Source: an uncultured Anaeroplasmataceae bacterium (GTDB lineage Bacteria > Bacillota_I > Bacilli_A > Acholeplasmatales > Anaeroplasmataceae). From it: a DNA stretch of 64,000 bases. The position numbers and the translations under genes are program-made. Location of the stretch: contig CANRFF010000006.1 in NCBI GenBank assembly GCA_947629825.1, positions 62,001 to 126,000 of the forward strand, given 5' to 3'. The notes below the pieces were generated by a model that had not been told where the DNA came from, did no database searches, and was given only the letters and a program-made list of their open reading frames with translations. Below, piece by piece: positions 28,234 through 37,134 of the stretch. Each line of letters starts with the position of its first letter. The stretch's first letter is position 1.

Positions 28234-28710
28234 ATGAAAAAAAGCAAAAAACTTCCCGAAGAATCATTGATTTTTTTTAAAAACGAGATTCATAAAATCA
28301 TCGATACGGAGCCGTTTCAAAAACTGAAAAATTATCGTCACCACGGAAACGTATCTACTTATACCCATACTATTGCGGTTGCTTATCTGTCGTTTTGTTT
28401 TGCGTTACGCCATCGGAGTTCTGTGGATTTATCCGCATTGATTCGTTCTGCTTTACTGCATGATTTGTATTTTTACGATTGGCATGATAAAACGAAAGGA
28501 TTTCATTTTCACGGATATAAACATCCGAAAATCGCAATGAAAAATGCCGTTTCTCTTTATCATATTTCTCAAAGGGAACAACGGCATATCAAACACCATA
28601 TGTTCCCGCTGACATTGATTCCGCCGACAACCAAAGAGGGGTGGATCATTTGTTGGTGTGATAAAGTGGCAACATGGAAAGATTATCGAAGACATCAAAA
28701 AAAGCACTGA
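28234..28710 (+). CDS. HD-superfamily phosphohydrolase-like protein
   Basis: The 158-residue protein has the HD pattern: a first His in STYTHTIAVAY, the paired LLHDLYFYDW, further His in HGYKHP, and the final Asp in WCDKVATWKDY. This is the metal-dependent phosphohydrolase core found in small stand-alone HD proteins of Bacillota, whose substrates (nucleotides or cyclic dinucleotides) are usually unknown. The ATG at 28234 lacks a ribosome site and is close to a TATAAT, pointing to a leaderless mRNA. It ends at a bidirectional terminator. Confidence 0.8.
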   Translation: MKKSKKLPEESLIFFKNEIHKIIDTEPFQKLKNYRHHGNVSTYTHTIAVAYLSFCFALRHRSSVDLSALIRSALLHDLYFYDWHDKTKGFHFHGYKHPKIAMKNAVSLYHISQREQRHIKHHMFPLTLIPPTTKEGWIICWCDKVATWKDYRRHQKKH

Positions 28711-28725
28711 ATCAGTGCTTTTTAA
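28699..28725. terminator. Bidirectional terminator
   Basis: AAAAAGCACTGA and TCAGTGCTTTTT form a near-perfect stem flanked by A and T runs; it overlaps the stop of the HD gene and ends the oppositely oriented 156-aa gene. Confidence 0.85.
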
Positions 28726-29192
28726 AATTGAAAATCCAACGTGGATACCGACAAATCCTGAATGACATCTTCCGTGATTTTTTTCGAACCGATCAAAGTC
28801 ATTTGATATAAATCTCCGCTTAAATACAGTTCTTTTTCCGCCCGAGCGGAATCGGTCGAAAAGATCGCCACCGAACAAAAAATCGGAACGTATCGAGCAT
28901 TTTTACAATCCCGGGCAAATTGAACTCTCAAGTCGTTTTTGATTGTCCGATATTTTTTATAAGTCGAGGGAACCAACACAATCGCATATTTGACGTTGTC
29001 TTTTTCCGCCAATAAATTGGGAAGTTCATCCAAATGATCATTGATGCCCAATATCTGATATTTCTTTTGCGTCAAATATCGATCCATAAAATCGATTCCC
29101 AATTTTAATATGTCTTTCATTTCCAGTAAACTTTTCGGATCGATTTTCGCAGGAATCCCGTCCGCCCAAATCGACTCTTTGATATTTTCCAT
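28722..29192 (-). CDS. Hypothetical 156-aa cytoplasmic protein
   Basis: I do not recognise a family. The protein has no membrane segment or signal. It appears alpha/beta, with a helical N-terminal half (KSLLEMKDILKLGIDFMDRYL) and beta strands (KYAIVLVPSTYKKYR, RYVPIFCSVAIFSTD, LYQMTLIGSKKI). It is the last gene of the unit pectinesterase - DUF697-like - this gene, 5 bp after the DUF697-like stop. ATG 29192 follows a GGAG-containing site at the end of the upstream gene. Confidence 0.75.
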   Translation of the reverse strand: MENIKESIWADGIPAKIDPKSLLEMKDILKLGIDFMDRYLTQKKYQILGINDHLDELPNLLAEKDNVKYAIVLVPSTYKKYRTIKNDLRVQFARDCKNARYVPIFCSVAIFSTDSARAEKELYLSGDLYQMTLIGSKKITEDVIQDLSVSTLDFQF

Positions 29193-29197
29193 GGGAT

Positions 29198-30136
29198 CTA
29201 CTCTCCTTCTGTTACGGTATCATCCGATTTTTTGGTAAAGAAACGAACAATTCGTTTCGGGAAAAAGGTAATGGTTTCGCTGACGACCAAAGGAATCATC
29301 TTCAGTGTTTCTTTATAGGCTGCCCGACGGATATCTTCTTTGGTAATCACCGCTCCGTCCGAAAACAAATATCTTCGGCAGACACAACCGATACGAATTG
29401 TCATCAATGCATTTGCGATTCCCTGCATAATACTTTCCAAAGCCGTCCCGACATAAGGCATATTATTCAAAATATCCAAAGAGCTTTTCGGAACGATGTC
29501 TTCCAATTTCAAATTTTCCAAACCTTCGGCAATTAACGCCGTTGCGAAAACATTTACGGTCAACTTGGATAAATTTTTCATTGACGGACGAAACCCGCAT
29601 TGATATACCAATTCTTTGATCATTTTTAAATTGATGGTAAATACCGTGATCATATCGAAACGGGCACTCTGACAAATGGCGGTGGAAATCATTACGGTTT
29701 TGGCGTCGTGAATAATATACCGATTCAACGTTTTTTTGACAGATTTTTCAAAAACATACTGCAAATTAAACAAAAGTTCTTCTTTATTTTTATATTCCGT
29801 CAGTAAAATGATTTGTTCCTGAGGAAGTTCATTTCTTTTGACGATGTTTTTCGCCACTTTTTTATAAATCGCTATCGCACGATGATCGGTCGGATCCATC
29901 GTCGTAACGATCGATAACGACGGAGAACAAACGATGATCAAAATCGGTTGTAAAATCAAAAAATAGAACAAAAGAACCACCAAAGCATAAAAGCCGTACT
30001 CCAAATATTGAGAAATATTTCTCAACTTTTCACCGATATCCAAAACAGAACTCAGTAAAATCAATATAAAAACCGCTAGACATCCGATCGCAATAATATA
30101 AAACAGAATACGATTTTTGCTTTTTTTCTTTTTCAT
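29198..30136 (-). CDS. DUF697-like membrane protein
   Basis: The 312-residue protein has two N-terminal membrane helices (ILFYIIAIGCLAVFILILLSS in part and YGFYALVVLLFYFLILQPILI). The central-to-C-terminal domain (~150-285) contains DMITVFTINLKMIKELVYQCG and KLTVNVFATALIAEGLENL, resembling the DUF697/YcjF-type domain often linked to small GTPases. No GTPase gene is adjacent. The start ATG 30136 overlaps the pectinesterase stop (ATGA), and its ribosome site GAGGAGGA lies inside the last codons of that gene. Confidence 0.75.
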   Translation of the reverse strand: MKKKKSKNRILFYIIAIGCLAVFILILLSSVLDIGEKLRNISQYLEYGFYALVVLLFYFLILQPILIIVCSPSLSIVTTMDPTDHRAIAIYKKVAKNIVKRNELPQEQIILLTEYKNKEELLFNLQYVFEKSVKKTLNRYIIHDAKTVMISTAICQSARFDMITVFTINLKMIKELVYQCGFRPSMKNLSKLTVNVFATALIAEGLENLKLEDIVPKSSLDILNNMPYVGTALESIMQGIANALMTIRIGCVCRRYLFSDGAVITKEDIRRAAYKETLKMIPLVVSETITFFPKRIVRFFTKKSDDTVTEGE

Positions 30137-30936
30137 AGGAATTCCTCCTCACTCAATTGACAATCTATGATATGGAAATCATACCCCGTAGGATCTTGCG
30201 AATGCATTTTCTTTAAAAACAAATGTACCCGCTCCGGAATCGAACAACGAATCAGTGTAATTCTCGGATACACCTTTTCTTTGGAAGTTGTGGGAAACCA
30301 AGGGCGTCCCAAATAGAAATCTCCCTGTCCTTCACAAGAAAACGAACAATCTTCGAATACCAGACCATTCAAATTGGATTGATACGTATCGGGAGCCGTA
30401 AAATAGGCCGATGTGTTCTGCAAAGCAATCGCTTTGATCCGACAGTTGCGGAACAAACAATCCGCACTGCCGAAAATGAAGTCGACATCTCCTTCGATTT
30501 CACAGTTTTCCACCAGATTCATCTTTCCGTAATCGACATAAAATGTATCCTGTCTTCCGATAAAACGACAATCTTTCAAATGCATATACGAACTTTCCGA
30601 TTTGAACGCAACCGCCTGATTTTGACTCTGCGATTTGTTTTTGATATAACTGTTTTCGAAAATAATCCCCTGTGCTTGAAAATGAGTGGCCTCTTCTTTC
30701 ACCGAAAAAGTAGCACTTTTCGTTGTTCCCAACGGTTTGTGGTTTTCATCTGAAAAAGTCGCACAATCTCCATAGCTGATCTTCGTGTTTTGCTTCCCCA
30801 CCAAGGTCAGATACGGTGTGGTTACAATGATTTTTTCCACATAAGTTTTATCTTCCAATAACAATATATCGTTCGGTTTTGCCCGTTGAATGGCTTCCTG
30901 CAATGTCCACCCCTTTTGTTTCAAATCGATTTCCAT
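30133..30936 (-). CDS. Pectinesterase-like (CE8) beta-helix protein without signal peptide
   Basis: The 267-residue protein is a compact CE8 family member. QAVAFKSESS carries the conserved Gln, FIGRQDTFYVDYG the first catalytic Asp, EGDVDFIFGSADCLFRNC the second, and FYLGRPW the catalytic Arg. Pectin methylesterases de-esterify homogalacturonan. The sequence starts directly in the beta-helix (MEIDLKQKGWTLQEAIQRA) with no hydrophobic leader, so it should be cytoplasmic, and it is about 40-60 residues shorter than typical secreted enzymes. ATG 30936 follows GAGGTG. It begins 36 bp after potD1 with no clear terminator. Confidence 0.87.
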   Translation of the reverse strand: MEIDLKQKGWTLQEAIQRAKPNDILLLEDKTYVEKIIVTTPYLTLVGKQNTKISYGDCATFSDENHKPLGTTKSATFSVKEEATHFQAQGIIFENSYIKNKSQSQNQAVAFKSESSYMHLKDCRFIGRQDTFYVDYGKMNLVENCEIEGDVDFIFGSADCLFRNCRIKAIALQNTSAYFTAPDTYQSNLNGLVFEDCSFSCEGQGDFYLGRPWFPTTSKEKVYPRITLIRCSIPERVHLFLKKMHSQDPTGYDFHIIDCQLSEEEFL

Positions 30937-30972
30937 AGAGAACACCTCTTTTTCATTTTACCACATTTTTTA

Positions 30973-32091
30973 TTATCCTGCGATAACTTCTATAAATTTT
31001 TGTTCGATATATTCGAATAGGTCGTTTCCCAAAAAACGATAGACTTCGGCAAGATTAGACGGATCCTTTAAAATATGATTCGGATCGTACGCTTCGATGG
31101 CGGCGACTTCTTCCCATTCTTCGTCCGTATAAATAACATCATATACTTCTTGTAAAGTCGGACAATATCCCACAAAACTCGTATTTTCGTAAGCATGGTC
31201 AAATTCCAACAGATAATCGATAAACCGATACGCCAAATCTTCGTTGGTTACCGTGTAAGGCATCGCAATCCCATCAAAAAAGACGTTGTTGTGCATAACG
31301 GGAGCATAAATTCCGTATTGTTCGAGATTCTGCAATGCGCCGGCACTGATATCGGCATAATAAGCATCGAAAAAATCACCGGAATAAACCAAAGCCACAT
31401 CCAGATTTCCACTGGAAACCTTGATTTTCAAATCGTCGGTCCCCCATGCCGCAAAGGATGTGTTTTTCAATAAATTCATACACTCGTCGATTTTTGACCG
31501 ATCGGTCGTATTTAAAGAATACCCTTTGTATAATTCCGCTGCCGCAAGAGCGTCTCGGGAAGTATTGTACATTCCGACTTTAGCACCTTTCGGAAGAAGA
31601 TCCGGTTCGAATAAAACCGAAAAACCATATTTTAAAACCGCTTCTTCCACACCTGCTTTTCTTTTGGAATACATAATTCCCAAATCTCCCCAAAAATAAG
31701 GAATGTAATATCCTTTGTAGTCGGAACAATCCGAAGAATTCATCAAATCCGTCAATCCCGATACAAAAGCATCTTCCCGATAGTTTTGCAGGCGATCAAA
31801 ATCCAAAGGTAAAATCATTTCCTCTTCTTTCATCTGATCGATCATATAATCGGAAGGAATCACCAAATCATATTCGGCCATTTGATTTAAAATATTTTGA
31901 TACATTTGTTCATTCGAATCCACGGTGGCGATTTTGACGGTAACCTCATATTCTTCCTCAAAATCGGCAATCACTTCATCACTGATGTAATCTCCCCAAT
32001 TCAGAATCAATAAATCGGCTCCTTTTCCGCCACAGGAAGATAAAATGAAACACCCCAACAACAAAAGTATCATCGACCCAAACCGTTTCAT
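30973..32091 (-). CDS. potD: Spermidine/putrescine-binding lipoprotein PotD (operon 1)
   Basis: The 372-residue extracytoplasmic binding protein has a lipoprotein signal, MKRFGSMILLLLGCFILSSC, with the modified Cys at residue 20. LLILNWGDYISDEVIADFEE and YDLVIPSDYMID match PotD/PotF, as does YYIPYFWGDLGIMY. It captures polyamines for the PotABC importer. ATG 32091 overlaps the potC1 stop (ATGA); GGAGAAG lies just upstream. It is the last transport gene of operon 1. Confidence 0.94.
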   Translation of the reverse strand: MKRFGSMILLLLGCFILSSCGGKGADLLILNWGDYISDEVIADFEEEYEVTVKIATVDSNEQMYQNILNQMAEYDLVIPSDYMIDQMKEEEMILPLDFDRLQNYREDAFVSGLTDLMNSSDCSDYKGYYIPYFWGDLGIMYSKRKAGVEEAVLKYGFSVLFEPDLLPKGAKVGMYNTSRDALAAAELYKGYSLNTTDRSKIDECMNLLKNTSFAAWGTDDLKIKVSSGNLDVALVYSGDFFDAYYADISAGALQNLEQYGIYAPVMHNNVFFDGIAMPYTVTNEDLAYRFIDYLLEFDHAYENTSFVGYCPTLQEVYDVIYTDEEWEEVAAIEAYDPNHILKDPSNLAEVYRFLGNDLFEYIEQKFIEVIAG

Positions 32092-32954
32092 TTTCTTCTC
32101 CTGCTTTCTTTTTTGCTTTGGAAAATCTGATAAATAATAATCGCGGAAAAAGTAATCAATATCAAAAGAGTATTGTACGCACACGCTTGGTTCCACTGTC
32201 CGTTTTTCATCATCTTCAGATTTCCGTACAACCATGTTGAAAAATTCTGATTGCTTGAGCTGACAAAATAAGTAATGATAAAATCATCGATACTCATCGT
32301 AAATGCCAGTAAGGCCCCCGAAAAAATACCGGAACGGATATTCGGCAATATCACTTTCCACAAAGCACTTCTCGGAGGACATCCCAAATCCATAGCGGCA
32401 TCGAAGAGACCCTGATCCTTGTTTAATTTCGGTAAAACCGAAAGAACCACATACGGCGTGGAAAACAAGACATGAGCGATGAGCGTCGTGATTTCACTGT
32501 ACCGGGCAATCACATTGACATGAATAAAAATCGAAAACGTTTGAAAGACAATCAACAAAAGCACGGCCGTCACAATATCGGCATTGAGAATCGGAATGTT
32601 ATTCAAAATAATCATTCTCTTGCGCCATTTCGAATTCAAAGCGTTGATTCCCACCGCCGTGAGCGTCCCAAATAACGTGGAAATCACAGTCGAACACAAA
32701 GTGATTCGCAACGTAAACAAAATCGCCTGAAACAATTCACGATTATGGATCAACATTCCATACCAACGAAACGTAACCCCCGGCATTTCATATCCGCTCG
32801 GATGGGTGGAAATCGAAGTCAACGCAATCACGAGAATCGGGAAATAAGTCACTACCAATATGATTCCCAAAAAAATACCGACAAAAATTTTAAAACTCCA
32901 TTTTTGTACTCTCAACGAAAACGGTTCTGTCATCTGTACTTGTTTTTCCGTCAT
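32088..32954 (-). CDS. potC: Spermidine/putrescine ABC permease PotC (operon 1)
   Basis: The 288-residue permease has six membrane helices. FPILVIALTSIS follows helix 1, and the EAA-type loop AAMDLGCPPRSALWKVILPNIRSGIFSGALLAF is the contact to the PotA ATPase. SIDDFIITYFVSS is a PotC hallmark. ATG 32954 overlaps the potB1 stop by four bases. It would form the channel with PotB1. Confidence 0.94.
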   Translation of the reverse strand: MTEKQVQMTEPFSLRVQKWSFKIFVGIFLGIILVVTYFPILVIALTSISTHPSGYEMPGVTFRWYGMLIHNRELFQAILFTLRITLCSTVISTLFGTLTAVGINALNSKWRKRMIILNNIPILNADIVTAVLLLIVFQTFSIFIHVNVIARYSEITTLIAHVLFSTPYVVLSVLPKLNKDQGLFDAAMDLGCPPRSALWKVILPNIRSGIFSGALLAFTMSIDDFIITYFVSSSNQNFSTWLYGNLKMMKNGQWNQACAYNTLLILITFSAIIIYQIFQSKKESRRRK

Positions 32955-33796
32955 AGTAAAGTTTCCCCCTCCTCATCGATTCTGGAAATCAAATAAAGAC
33001 TTCCCAATACAAAAATCAAAATCACCAAACTCCACAAACTTCCGATATTGAAAGACGGTGAGGAACTTTTAAACTGACGTTCGATCAGTTGTCCGACCAT
33101 GGTATAATTCGGATTGCCGTTCGTAACAATCTGCGGAATCGTAAAACCCATGGCAGACGGCAAAAACACCATCATCACACCGGAGCCGACACCTTTCATC
33201 GAAAGAGGGAGCGTCACTTTGAAAAACGTTTTAATATGCCCGGCTCCCAAATCATTGGCGGCTTCTTTATAAGAATGATCCAATTTTTCCAAAACCGTAT
33301 ACACCGGAAAAATCATAAAAGGCAAATAAACAATGGTCATTACCATAATGATTTTCAAAGCGGGATATTTGGTCATATTCAAAGAAATATGGAAAACATT
33401 GGATAAAAAACTATTCTCCGAGAGTAAATTATTGATTGTGGAAACCCGCAACAGCATATTGGTCCACATCGGCATCAGAAAAATCAACAAAAACAAATAT
33501 TTGTTTTTAAAATGACTTCTCGAAATAAAATACGCCACCGGATAGCCGATCAGAAAACATAATACCGTCGCAATCAGCGCATATAACATCGAACGGCCGA
33601 AGGCCTTTAAAAAGCTGACATCGATGAGTCTCGTTAAATTGGCGGCTGTAAAAGAAACGTCATTCCAATCGAAATTAAAAACCAAAAATCTGCGAATGGT
33701 CGAAAAAGCAAATAAAATCATCAACAAAAGCGGAATCAAAGTAAACAGAATCATCCATATGAAATAAGGGAGCGAATATTTTTTAAATTGTTTCAT
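32951..33796 (-). CDS. potB: Spermidine/putrescine ABC permease PotB (operon 1)
   Basis: This 281-residue inner-membrane permease has six helices. The N-terminal [21 protein letters not shown], the EAA loop [28 protein letters not shown] and the following [15 protein letters not shown] are typical PotB sequences. The ATG at 33796 overlaps the potA1 3' end by 14 bp. Confidence 0.94.
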   Translation of the reverse strand: MKQFKKYSLPYFIWMILFTLIPLLLMILFAFSTIRRFLVFNFDWNDVSFTAANLTRLIDVSFLKAFGRSMLYALIATVLCFLIGYPVAYFISRSHFKNKYLFLLIFLMPMWTNMLLRVSTINNLLSENSFLSNVFHISLNMTKYPALKIIMVMTIVYLPFMIFPVYTVLEKLDHSYKEAANDLGAGHIKTFFKVTLPLSMKGVGSGVMMVFLPSAMGFTIPQIVTNGNPNYTMVGQLIERQFKSSSPSFNIGSLWSLVILIFVLGSLYLISRIDEEGETLL

Positions 33797-35327
33797 TGAC
33801 CTTCATCAGATGGATCTCATAGGGATCAACATTGAGACCGATCTTTTCTCCTACCTGAACCATTTCATAATCGTGAATCACAAATTCCATTTGTTCGATA
33901 TCCGCACAAATTTCAAAATGAACTCCCTTGAAAACAATATCGGTTACCACTCCGACCAACTTTGCTTTTTCCACAGGAACCACATCCCAATCTTCCGGTC
34001 GAATCACGACATCGCAAGCTTCGTTGACCTCAAAATTTTCATCGACACATTCAAATTCCTGATTCATAAATTTCACTTTTTTATTTTCCAAATAAACTCC
34101 TCTGATGATATTGGATTCCCCGATAAAATTCGCCACAAAGCGATTTTTCGGTTCGTTATAGATATCCATCGGCGTTCCGATTTGTTGAATCTTTCCTTGA
34201 TTCATCACCACAATCGTATCGGACATCGTCAAAGCCTCTTCCTGATCGTGAGTTACAAAAACAAAAGTAATTCCGATACTTCGTTGCATTTCTTTCAATT
34301 CATATTGCATTTCCTGACGAAGTTTTAAATCCAAAGCCGAAAGCGGTTCGTCCAGAAGCAAAATCCGAGGACGATTGACAATCGCCCGAGCAATCGCCAC
34401 CCGTTGTTGCTGGCCTCCGGAAAGAGAGTCGATTTTACGATCTTCAAATCCTTCCAACTTCACCAATTTCAACGCTTCCAACACTCGTTGACGAATCTGT
34501 TTTTTGGATAACATCAAAGACTTGGCGGAATGAAGTTCCATCGCTTTGTCTTTCAACATTTGCTTTTTTTCTTTTTCAAGGCGAATCAATTCTTCCCAAA
34601 CCGCCACTTTTTTCAGCTGTTTCAATTCCTCTTCATAAGGCTTTGCGGCTTTGGATTTGGAAATCCCTTTTTCCACTTGTTCATCGATGATCTGTTCGAT
34701 TTCCTTGATTCTGTTTTTGGCTTGTTTGACTTCTTCGTCTTTTTCCCATTCGATATCGATCTGTTCGTCAAGTTTTGCCAGAATCGGTCGATATTTTTCT
34801 TCCGTTTCCTGCATTTTTTGCGCAATCAATTGTTCTTTGGCTTTTAAAACATCGGCCTTAATCTCTTTCTTGATTTCTTTTAACCGCTGTTTTACCGCCA
34901 CTTTATCACTCGGAGCCAATTTTTTATCCTGCAGTCGCAGGACACATTCCATTCGTTCTTTTTCATACTTCAATCCAACCTGATTTTTCAAATCGGACAT
35001 CGTTCGACTGAAATTACGTAACCCAAACGCAATATTGTCGAAAACATTCAAATGCGGAAACAACGCATACTTTTGAAAAACCGTATTGATCGGTCGTTGA
35101 TACGGCGGTAAATGATTGATTGTAATTCCATCCAAAATCACTTGTCCGCAATCCGGCGTTTCAAATCCTCCTATCATCCGAAGCGTCGTCGTTTTACCGC
35201 AACCGGAAGGGCCTACCAAAGTGATAAATTCATTTTCGTGAATATATAAATTCAAATCTTCGATGACCACAGTTCCGTTGTATTCTTTATGAATTCCTTT
35301 TAATTCGATGATTTTCTTTCGTTCCAT
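33783..35327 (-). CDS. potA: Spermidine/putrescine import ATPase PotA with long helical insertion (operon 1)
   Basis: The 514-residue ATPase is much longer than usual PotA (~350-380). Walker [10 protein letters not shown] is at 39-47, Q-loop [12 protein letters not shown] at 81-92, signature LSGGQQQRV at 302-310, Walker [13 protein letters not shown] and H-loop [10 protein letters not shown] follow, and a TOBE domain closes the protein. Between FGLRNFSR (~108) and [10 protein letters not shown] (~282) lies an extra ~165 residues that are almost purely Lys/Glu/Gln-rich and helical, predicting a long coiled coil inserted in the helical subdomain. All catalytic motifs are intact, so activity is expected. 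It is first after the regulator gene in the operon. Confidence 0.92.
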   Translation of the reverse strand: MERKKIIELKGIHKEYNGTVVIEDLNLYIHENEFITLVGPSGCGKTTTLRMIGGFETPDCGQVILDGITINHLPPYQRPINTVFQKYALFPHLNVFDNIAFGLRNFSRTMSDLKNQVGLKYEKERMECVLRLQDKKLAPSDKVAVKQRLKEIKKEIKADVLKAKEQLIAQKMQETEEKYRPILAKLDEQIDIEWEKDEEVKQAKNRIKEIEQIIDEQVEKGISKSKAAKPYEEELKQLKKVAVWEELIRLEKEKKQMLKDKAMELHSAKSLMLSKKQIRQRVLEALKLVKLEGFEDRKIDSLSGGQQQRVAIARAIVNRPRILLLDEPLSALDLKLRQEMQYELKEMQRSIGITFVFVTHDQEEALTMSDTIVVMNQGKIQQIGTPMDIYNEPKNRFVANFIGESNIIRGVYLENKKVKFMNQEFECVDENFEVNEACDVVIRPEDWDVVPVEKAKLVGVVTDIVFKGVHFEICADIEQMEFVIHDYEMVQVGEKIGLNVDPYEIHLMKVNETI

Positions 35328-35346
35328 AGACCAATATCCTTTCTGT

Positions 35347-35880
35347 TTAAAAATTCGGCGGGGTGGAAACCCAAAGAACTTTCGCTGTCTTTTCAGAATG
35401 ATTGCGAAGATAATGTTGCCGGTTCGTCACAAAATAAAACGACTCTCCCTGATGACAGACAAAAGAAGATTCTCCGTAAACCACACCGATCTCGCCTTCC
35501 AAAACATACCCGAATTCTTCTCCTTCGTGCGGATTGTCCCAAATGGTTTCGCTTTCGGGTTCCAATTCGATCAGAATCGGTTCAATCAAATGTTCTTGTG
35601 CAGTCGGAATCAACCACGTTTGTTTATATCCCAAAAATTTTTTACTGTATTGCATTTTCAAAGGAAATACCACCGGTTCTTTTTGGGCTTCATAAAAAAA
35701 ATCCGAAAAATTGGTTCCCAGAACTTCCAAAATCAACTCCAACGTTTCAATCGACGGCGATACTTTGTCATTTTCCAGTTGAGAAATATATCCCTTGGTC
35801 AATTCGCACCGATTGGCCAGTTCTTCTTGTGTCAATTGAAGCAAAACTCTTCTTTCTTTGATTTTTTGACCGATATTCAT
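35347..35880 (-). CDS. Xre-cupin transcriptional regulator of the pot operon
   Basis: The 177-residue regulator has an N-terminal HTH ([40 protein letters not shown]) and a C-terminal cupin (~105-177: [39 protein letters not shown]). PuuR-type proteins of this layout sense polyamines or other small ligands. It is 20 bp upstream of potA1 on the same strand, so it most likely controls its own polyamine-uptake operon. Direct repeats GTTTAGGAAT and GTTTAGCATT in its leader are candidate operators. Confidence 0.9.
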   Translation of the reverse strand: MNIGQKIKERRVLLQLTQEELANRCELTKGYISQLENDKVSPSIETLELILEVLGTNFSDFFYEAQKEPVVFPLKMQYSKKFLGYKQTWLIPTAQEHLIEPILIELEPESETIWDNPHEGEEFGYVLEGEIGVVYGESSFVCHQGESFYFVTNRQHYLRNHSEKTAKVLWVSTPPNF

Positions 35881-35904
35881 TATAGCCTCCGTTTGTTTTT
35901 TAAT

Positions 35905-35968
35905 GCTAAACTTAAAGTAAGAAATTCCTAAACATCTCTATTATAGTATTTTTCCGGAACAGATGCAA
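35905..35968 (-). promoter_or_regulatory. pot operon 1 promoter and candidate operator repeats
   Basis: TTGCAT (plus 35963-35968) and TATAAT (plus 35940-35945) are 17 bp apart on the minus strand. Downstream of the start, two direct repeats of GTTTAG[G/C]A[A/T]T lie in the 5' leader (about 35900-35935), a position suited to repression by the Xre-cupin protein. Confidence 0.6.
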
Positions 35969-35972
35969 TATA

Positions 35973-35997
35973 AAAAAGGGAAAACTTCCCTTTTTTC
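35973..35997 (-). terminator. Terminator of the ABC exporter operon
   Basis: AAAAAAGGGAA and TTCCCTTTTTT form an 11-bp stem around AAC, directly after the stop codon at 36001. Confidence 0.85.
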
Positions 35998-36000
35998 AAA

Positions 36001-37134
36001 TCATATTTCTTTAAAAGTTCCCTTGTTTTGCAAAACGATTCCCATAATGAAACTGATGACCACAACCATAGCGATTTCAATGGCCGAAATGATATAGTAT
36101 ACCGAATTCACCAACAAGAAAGCGGAAAATGCGGAATAACAAATCCCACTGATCAATAATAACATGATCTTGGAAAAACAAAATCCGACACCGACCAATA
36201 AGGTGTTGCGGAAGACGAGAGAACAAATCTGTCTTGGTTTCGAACGGTAATAAATTCGTTCGATAAAATACGTTTCAATCGATTTTATCTGTTGAATGAC
36301 CACCAAAAGACATAAACTGATTCCCATAATAAGTGCACTCAAATACGAATAGATATCCGCAATTTTAAAGAATTTCTCATAAACCATCGTTTCCTGATCC
36401 AATAAAAACTGTTTGGACTTGATGATGTTTTCTTTATTCTTCACATATGAAGCAAAAATCTGACGATCAATCGGTTTACTTCCCATAAATAAATATTTTA
36501 CATTCAACGATTGATCAGACGTTTCCCAATCCGGAATCAGATCCGAAAGATCCATATTACAATAAATTCTGTATTGGATATGATCATTCGAAGACTTGAA
36601 AATGCCGACGATCGGAATCGGAACCCAATTTGAATTAAAATTCAACATGATCAGGTCATTCAAACCGACCCCCAACTCCATTGCCATATTCTCGGAACAA
36701 TAAATTCCTTGTCCCGCAACCGTTTCTCCCTTGAACGATTCTTCACTGGTATAACCGAAAGCTTCTTCGACCTCTTTGCAGATATACAATGATTGTTGTT
36801 GACGATACCCTGTGGTGGAATCCAAAAGAACATACGCACTGATGACATACAACTCTTCACATTTCATTTGCGGATCCCGAAAGATTTTCCGATATTGTTC
36901 CAATTTTTCGTTTTGACGTTGCCGGATCAAAGACAAGTCCGAAAGCGTATTATTATCGGATTCTTCTTCATAAATCGATGTATCTGATAAATATTGATAT
37001 TTGTTTTCAATATGCGTTTCCACATAGCACCGAACCAAAAAAATCGATCCCAACAACAAAAACGTCAAACAAGCCTGAAAGAAAATCGCTTTACTTTCTT
37101 TGAGCGGATAAAAAAGTCTTTTAATGATTTTCAT
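36001..37134 (-). CDS. ABC exporter membrane subunit, FtsX-like
   Basis: This 377-residue protein has one N-terminal helix (AIFFQACLTFLLLGSIFLVRC in part), an extracytoplasmic domain of ~200 residues, and three C-terminal helices (SYLSALIMGISLCLLVVI, LLLISGICYSAFSAFLL, AIEIAMVVVISFIMGIVL). This is the single-FtsX layout. ATG 37134 (MKIIKRLFYPLKESK) overlaps the ATPase gene by 14 bp. It works with the preceding ATPase and the other membrane subunit. Cargo unknown; the layout resembles bacteriocin-associated exporters. Confidence 0.78.
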   Translation of the reverse strand: MKIIKRLFYPLKESKAIFFQACLTFLLLGSIFLVRCYVETHIENKYQYLSDTSIYEEESDNNTLSDLSLIRQRQNEKLEQYRKIFRDPQMKCEELYVISAYVLLDSTTGYRQQQSLYICKEVEEAFGYTSEESFKGETVAGQGIYCSENMAMELGVGLNDLIMLNFNSNWVPIPIVGIFKSSNDHIQYRIYCNMDLSDLIPDWETSDQSLNVKYLFMGSKPIDRQIFASYVKNKENIIKSKQFLLDQETMVYEKFFKIADIYSYLSALIMGISLCLLVVIQQIKSIETYFIERIYYRSKPRQICSLVFRNTLLVGVGFCFSKIMLLLISGICYSAFSAFLLVNSVYYIISAIEIAMVVVISFIMGIVLQNKGTFKEI

